A stretch of 8,164 nt of DNA from Bacillota bacterium (GTDB taxonomy: Bacteria > Bacillota > Clostridia > Christensenellales > Pumilibacteraceae), in NCBI GenBank assembly GCA_009780875.1, contig WQZE01000036.1, forward strand, positions 1 through 8,164, read 5' to 3'. Shown here one piece after another: positions 4,497 to 8,164 of the stretch. How positions within the stretch are numbered: the first letter of the stretch is position 1; each line of letters opens with the position of its first letter. Position numbers and translations under genes: made by a program. The notes below the pieces were generated by a model. That model made no database searches, had not been told where the DNA came from, and worked only from the letters and a program-made list of their open reading frames with translations.

Positions 4497-6344
4497 ATGA
4501 CAAAAAAATCAAATTTGCAAAAGAATCTTTTGACGCTTACACAAAAAGATTTTTATAGACTAGAACTTGCCACGCCACATCTTTTGTCTGGCAACTTTGC
4601 CAAAAACTGTGATACTCTTTGTGCTTGTATCACACAAGCACAAAAAAATGGCACCGATATTTTGGTCTTGCCAAAAAAAGCATTGAGTGGTGTAGACTGC
4701 TTGGCAATGACCGGTTATGCCTTTTCAAAATCCCCACTCATTGAGTCAATGAAACGCATTTTGGAGACCTCCAAAAACTGTGACGCACTTCTTGTCATAC
4801 CGTTTGCGTGGGTACATTGCAATCAAATTTTGGACATTGCGTGGATTGTGCACCAAGGTCACACCCTCACACTTGCAAGCAATGCACCCTTGCCCCTAGA
4901 TTTGCCTCTGCACGACTTTACGCTTGCTCCTGGATTAGATTTTTCAAACCAAGTAGTGAGCATTGACAACAACTGCCATTTGCTCATCAACTTTTGTGAC
5001 GACCATACCGACTTGCTTGCCTCACTTTCAAAAAAATCTTTGCAAGGTGTCCATTTGGTTCTACACCTGAGCAGTGCGGTCTCTCTGAGTGATTCGGTGC
5101 CACAAGCCATTGACACTCTCAAAGTGCTTTCCAAGCAGACAAACACCGCCCAAGCATACATTGCCAATCACCCCCTAGACAGTGCCTACGGCACGGTATG
5201 CAGTGGCGACAAAATCATTGTAGAATGTGGCGAACTTTTGAAAGCAAGTACACTAGACAGTGGGAGCCTCTTTGCTGACATTGATATTGCATTTGTCCGT
5301 CACGCAAAACAACATAAAACAACCCAAGTGTTGCATAACAGTAATGCGTGCCTAACCCCAGTATCACAAAATACCCCACAAAAATTGGACCGCATCTTTG
5401 ACCCACATCCCTTTGTTGCCCCTGCCACAAGCAATGAACACATCTTGGACTCATTGGTACTGGGAGTCTATGCCAAAATGCAAGAATTGCACACCCCAAA
5501 AGTGATTTTGGGATTGAGCGGTGGGCTTGATAGCACAATGGTCTTGCTTGTTTGCCAAAGATTGTTTGACAAATACAACCTGCCATCCAAAAATTTGATA
5601 GCCGTATCAATGAGTGGTTTTGGTACAGGCGGTCGCAGCGAAAAAAATGCACATACCCTAGCAAACGCACTGGACACAACGCACCTGCAAATAAGCATTG
5701 TAGATGCGGTCACCCATCATCTCAAAGACATTGACCACAACGGTCAGCCTGATACAACCTACGAAAACGCACAAGCAAGAGAGCGAACACAAATTTTGCT
5801 AGACCTAGCCAACAAGCACGGTGCCTTGCTTTTGGGTACAGGCGACTTGTCAGAGATTGCACTCGGATGGTCCACCTATGGCGGTGACCAGTTGGCACAA
5901 TACAATCCAAACTCCGGACTCACAAAGTCGCAAATACGAGCACTGGTTGCCTATATTGCAAAAAATCACACCAACTCGCTTGTATCACAAACGCTCAATG
6001 ATATCCTAGACGCACCCATCACGCCCGAACTGATTGCGGGGCAAGACACGGAGCAGTTGATTGGACCTTATGCTTTGCACGACTTCTTTTTGTATCACTT
6101 TTTGTATCGTGGTGGCACGCCCACCAAAATTTTTGGTTTGGCGACGACCACCTTTGCAAACCACAAAAAAGAAGATATCAAAAAACATCTCAAACTGTTT
6201 TTTACTCGTTTTTTTGCCAATCAGTTCAAACGCAAATATGGTTGCGACGGTATCAGACTCTTTGAGATTGACTTGCTCTCCAATCTCCATCTCAATGCAA
6301 ATTTTGACCCATCCACCTTGCTTTTGGAACTTGACAAAATCTAA
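4497..6344 (+). CDS. nadE: NAD+ synthetase with degenerate glutaminase (nitrilase) domain
   Basis: This 615-aa protein has the two-domain layout of glutamine-dependent NAD+ synthetase, which amidates nicotinic acid adenine dinucleotide in the last step of NAD synthesis. The C-terminal synthetase domain (about 310-600) is well conserved. It has the PP-loop GLSGGLDST (S341-S346), AVSMSGFGTGGR, TYENAQARERTQ (421-432), GTGDLSEIALGW (from 447) and IGPYALHDFFLYHFLYRGG. The N-terminal nitrilase-like domain (about 20-290) is divergent. Where the family has FPE the sequence has LPK (K60), the catalytic Lys position aligns with N129, and only the Cys (C167, in NFCDD instead of EICED) remains. Glutaminase activity is therefore doubtful and free ammonia may be the donor. 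The ATG at 4497 is preferred over 4449 because the -10 box ends 6 nt before it and the 16 extra residues look non-family. No SD is present. Confidence 0.92.
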   Translation: MTKKSNLQKNLLTLTQKDFYRLELATPHLLSGNFAKNCDTLCACITQAQKNGTDILVLPKKALSGVDCLAMTGYAFSKSPLIESMKRILETSKNCDALLVIPFAWVHCNQILDIAWIVHQGHTLTLASNAPLPLDLPLHDFTLAPGLDFSNQVVSIDNNCHLLINFCDDHTDLLASLSKKSLQGVHLVLHLSSAVSLSDSVPQAIDTLKVLSKQTNTAQAYIANHPLDSAYGTVCSGDKIIVECGELLKASTLDSGSLFADIDIAFVRHAKQHKTTQVLHNSNACLTPVSQNTPQKLDRIFDPHPFVAPATSNEHILDSLVLGVYAKMQELHTPKVILGLSGGLDSTMVLLVCQRLFDKYNLPSKNLIAVSMSGFGTGGRSEKNAHTLANALDTTHLQISIVDAVTHHLKDIDHNGQPDTTYENAQARERTQILLDLANKHGALLLGTGDLSEIALGWSTYGGDQLAQYNPNSGLTKSQIRALVAYIAKNHTNSLVSQTLNDILDAPITPELIAGQDTEQLIGPYALHDFFLYHFLYRGGTPTKIFGLATTTFANHKKEDIKKHLKLFFTRFFANQFKRKYGCDGIRLFEIDLLSNLHLNANFDPSTLLLELDKI

Positions 6345-6352
6345 TCTATAAA
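6324..6352 (+). promoter_or_regulatory. Candidate promoter of the recombinase inside the end of nadE
   Basis: TTGGAA (6324-6329, 4 of 6 matches) and TATAAA (6347-6352, 5 of 6) are 17 bp apart. Five bases separate the -10 box from the ATG at 6358, so transcription would begin at the start codon. The -35 lies in the last codons of nadE. Read-through from nadE is the alternative. Confidence 0.4.
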
Positions 6353-6357
6353 CAGCA

Positions 6358-7419
6358 ATGACTTATTTTGACGAACGAAACAAAACAATGCTTGATAGAC
6401 TGCAAGTTGTCTTGGAGGACTTGCCTAGATTTTGTATTGAGTTTTTTATTGGCGTACAAAACCGCACGAGCCCTCTCACACGGCTCAACTACGCCTATGA
6501 CCTGCGAATCTTCTTTGTTTTTTTGGCGGAGCGAATTTTCAAAAAAAATCTGAGCGGCATCTCTTTGTCCGACTTGCAATCTTTGACCGCCTTTGATATA
6601 GAACTATTTTTGGACCATCTCAACAACTATACGCTGGACGGCAAAAGCAGTCATTGTGGTGAAAAAGCCAAAGAGCGGAAACTTGCCACCATTCGCAGTT
6701 TTCTCAAATATTATTACAACAAAGACAAATTGACCTCCAATGTAGCCACCAAAGTAGAAGCACCCAAACCGCATACAAAAAATATTGTAAGACTTGATGT
6801 GCACGAGGTATCCAAACTACTCAACACCATAGAACACGGTAGCACCTCGCTTACCAAAATGCAAGCAGCATATCACACCATTACTCGCTTGCGTGATTTG
6901 GCACTTGTGACACTCTTTTTGGGGACAGGTATACGGATTAGCGAACTCATCGGCATTGACAACGATGATATGGATTTTGAAAATCTCAGTTTTGTGGTAA
7001 CACGAAAAGGCGGCAACAAAACCATTCTCTATTTTAGTGAAGAGGTTTGCAAGGCATTGCAAGACTATGTTGATTGGAAAAAACAACAAATGCAAGATGG
7101 TACCAATCTAGGACTCTGCCTACAACAAAACAAAGCCTTTTTTGTGTCCTTGCAAGGCAACCGAATCTCTCAAAAAGCGGTGCAAAATCTTGTAGCCAAG
7201 TTTTGCAAACTTGCAAGCCCGCTCAAAAAAATTTCACCCCACAAACTCAGGTCCACCTTTGGCACCCACTTGTACCAAACCACGGGCGATATCTATGTAG
7301 TGGCAGAGGTGCTTGGACACAAAGATGTCAACACCACCAAAAAGCACTATGCACAATCTAGCGAGCAAATCAAACGCAACGCCTCCACCGCACTTGTCTT
7401 GCGAGAGCCCAAAGACTGA
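6358..7419 (+). CDS. Tyrosine recombinase (XerC/D or phage-integrase family)
   Basis: This 353-aa site-specific recombinase has an N-terminal core-binding, SAM-like domain (about 20-135; SPLTRLNYAYDLRIFFVFLAE and KERKLATIRSFLKYYYN). Its C-terminal catalytic domain (about 155-345) shows every expected active-site residue: R193 in GTGIRISEL, K217 in TRKGG, H295 and R298 in SPHKLRSTFGTHLY, H321 in VLGHKDVNTT and nucleophile Y331 in KKHYAQ. It should therefore be active. It is longer than typical XerC/XerD (about 300 aa), mainly through inserts at about 90-105 and 165-175. No attachment site or other mobile gene is visible nearby, so it may be a chromosomal Xer-type enzyme rather than an integrase. 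It starts 13 bp after nadE with no SD; an in-frame ATG at 6388 is an alternative start, also without SD. A bidirectional terminator follows the stop. Confidence 0.9.
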   Translation: MTYFDERNKTMLDRLQVVLEDLPRFCIEFFIGVQNRTSPLTRLNYAYDLRIFFVFLAERIFKKNLSGISLSDLQSLTAFDIELFLDHLNNYTLDGKSSHCGEKAKERKLATIRSFLKYYYNKDKLTSNVATKVEAPKPHTKNIVRLDVHEVSKLLNTIEHGSTSLTKMQAAYHTITRLRDLALVTLFLGTGIRISELIGIDNDDMDFENLSFVVTRKGGNKTILYFSEEVCKALQDYVDWKKQQMQDGTNLGLCLQQNKAFFVSLQGNRISQKAVQNLVAKFCKLASPLKKISPHKLRSTFGTHLYQTTGDIYVVAEVLGHKDVNTTKKHYAQSSEQIKRNASTALVLREPKD

Positions 7420-7446
7420 CCCACCATACCTCTTTATGTACACAAA

Positions 7447-7477
7447 AAAGGCCAACCGATTTGTACGGTTGGCTTTT
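7447..7477. terminator. Bidirectional terminator between recombinase and kinase genes
   Basis: The arms 7447-7458 and 7466-7477 form a 12-bp stem (core GCCAACCG/CGGTTGGC, one G/T wobble) with a 7-nt loop. It is flanked by an A-run on the left (7444-7449) and T-runs on the right, so it can end transcripts from both convergent genes (stops at 7419 and 7482). Confidence 0.88.
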
Positions 7478-7481
7478 GATT

Positions 7482-8164
7482 TTATCTCTTTTTTTTGAGG
7501 AGTCTTGTGAGCATTGGGTTTTGTGTTTTTGTGCGTCCAAGATTTTGTGAGTCTCCCCACTGTGTGTTTTGCGGACTCTGGTTTTGGTTATCATATCCAC
7601 CTGCACCTCGTCCATACTGCCCTGGATTCCAATCTTGTCTATTTGGTTGCCACTGAGAGTCTCCTCTCCAACCGGTTTGTCTCCAATCTGTTTTGGGGAT
7701 GTTGGGTGTCGGCTGAGGTGGTTTTTGCCAAGCATTGCCCGACCTGTTTTGCCAATTGGCAAAGGCAAGAGCAGAGTCTGCCAATCTATTGCTGTCCGTC
7801 CTATTGAAGGCACTGCTTTTGGGCAAAATTTGCTCTTCTACCCCGTCTACACCGCTATCCCAATCATAACGAACGGTCTTGCCATCCACACCTTTGTACT
7901 CGCTTTCCGCTCTGCCGGATTTTTCGGTGCCAAAAATTTCACGGTTGACATTGTACACATACTCATAAGAGCGTGCCACTCCACCATAACCAAATTTATC
8001 CTTGTTGAGCGCCTCCAAAAAACTGGTGCAATCTTGGTAGCGATTTTTTGCATATACTGACAATCCCTTCATCAGAGCCACCTCTTGGGAGGGGGTAATC
8101 TGTGCACCCAACAAAGATGGCTTGACAAGTCCATCCTTGAAAAGTCTTTGGATACTTTCGGGTG
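7482..8164 (-). CDS. Ser/Thr protein kinase, C-terminal part, with Trp/Gln/Asn-rich tail
   Basis: The frame is open to the right edge, so the N-terminal kinase lobe and catalytic residues lie outside the window. About 226 residues are visible. The first 55 or so (PESIQRLFKDGL, LGAQITPSQEVALMKGLSV, KNRYQDCTSFLEAL) match the last helices of bacterial Hanks-type kinases, including the conserved Arg before the final helix. The remaining 170 residues are polar and probably disordered, becoming very rich in Trp, Gln, Asn, Pro and Gly (SQWQPNRQDWNPGQYGRG, TQWGDSQN) and ending in the basic LLKKKR. There is no transmembrane helix and no PASTA repeat, so the kinase is predicted to be cytosolic, unlike PrkC/PknB types. 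The kinase call rests on the short C-lobe segment and is good but not certain. Confidence 0.75.
   Translation of the reverse strand, partial: PESIQRLFKDGLVKPSLLGAQITPSQEVALMKGLSVYAKNRYQDCTSFLEALNKDKFGYGGVARSYEYVYNVNREIFGTEKSGRAESEYKGVDGKTVRYDWDSGVDGVEEQILPKSSAFNRTDSNRLADSALAFANWQNRSGNAWQKPPQPTPNIPKTDWRQTGWRGDSQWQPNRQDWNPGQYGRGAGGYDNQNQSPQNTQWGDSQNLGRTKTQNPMLTRLLKKKR

Noticed and set aside
3998..4500. Overlapping plus-strand ORFs of 121 and 144 codons opposite the Cys/His-rich gene.
   Set aside because: They are Cys/Ser/His-rich translations typical of antisense frames and have no initiation signal. The minus frame has the matching terminator. Confidence is moderate because the minus-strand protein is itself unrecognised.
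5215..5679. Long antisense ORF (154 codons) within nadE.
   Set aside because: It is the shadow of a clearly conserved synthetase domain; no SD, and no recognisable protein features.
6541..6548. A8 tract inside the recombinase as a possible phase-variation or slippage site.
   Set aside because: Runs of 7-8 A are common throughout this AT-rich window, and the frame is intact with a conserved domain on both sides.

Overview
The window looks like a chromosomal segment of a low-GC, endospore-forming Firmicute, most likely an uncultured, gut-type Clostridium relative. Two genes carry this inference: a clear Spo0A (sporulation master regulator) and a SpoIIIAH-like protein (mother-cell component of the feeding channel). 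I cannot name a species. The DNA is AT-rich, with many poly-A/T tracts and tidy intrinsic terminators. Coding density is ordinary and I see no insertion sequence, prophage, tRNA, rRNA or CRISPR array.

Layout, left to right. (1) The 3' part of an SPFH/band-7 membrane-scaffold gene (+) runs off the left edge and converges on galU (-); the two share a long-stem bidirectional terminator. (2) galU (UTP-glucose-1-phosphate uridylyltransferase), spoIIIAH and spo0A lie one after another on the minus strand. Each appears to be its own transcription unit with its own promoter, and terminators lie downstream of spoIIIAH and spo0A. (3) A gene-free stretch of about 270 bp upstream of spo0A holds a good SigA-type promoter, three Spo0A-box-like sites phased at exactly 10 bp, a pair of inverted repeats 21 bp apart in the leader, and a 19-codon upstream ORF with a strong Shine-Dalgarno (SD) that overlaps the spo0A start. 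(4) Then comes an unrecognised Cys/His-rich 270-aa protein (-). (5) Diverging from it are nadE (NAD+ synthetase with a nitrilase-type N-domain) and, 13 bp later, a tyrosine recombinase, both on the plus strand. (6) At the right edge is the 3' part of a Ser/Thr protein kinase (-) with a Trp/Gln/Asn-rich tail and no membrane anchor, convergent with the recombinase across another bidirectional terminator.

The most interesting signals are these. (a) The two sporulation genes have strong SD sequences and longer leaders. The starts of galU, nadE and the recombinase instead have a -10 box 5-12 nt upstream of the ATG and no SD, as expected for leaderless or near-leaderless mRNAs. (b) The NadE glutaminase domain appears to have lost two of its three catalytic residues (Glu to Lys60, Lys to Asn129; Cys167 kept), while the synthetase domain looks intact. 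(c) The spo0A leader carries dense candidate regulation. (d) spoIIIAH stands alone near spo0A rather than in a spoIIIA operon, and the usual spoIVB is not upstream of spo0A.
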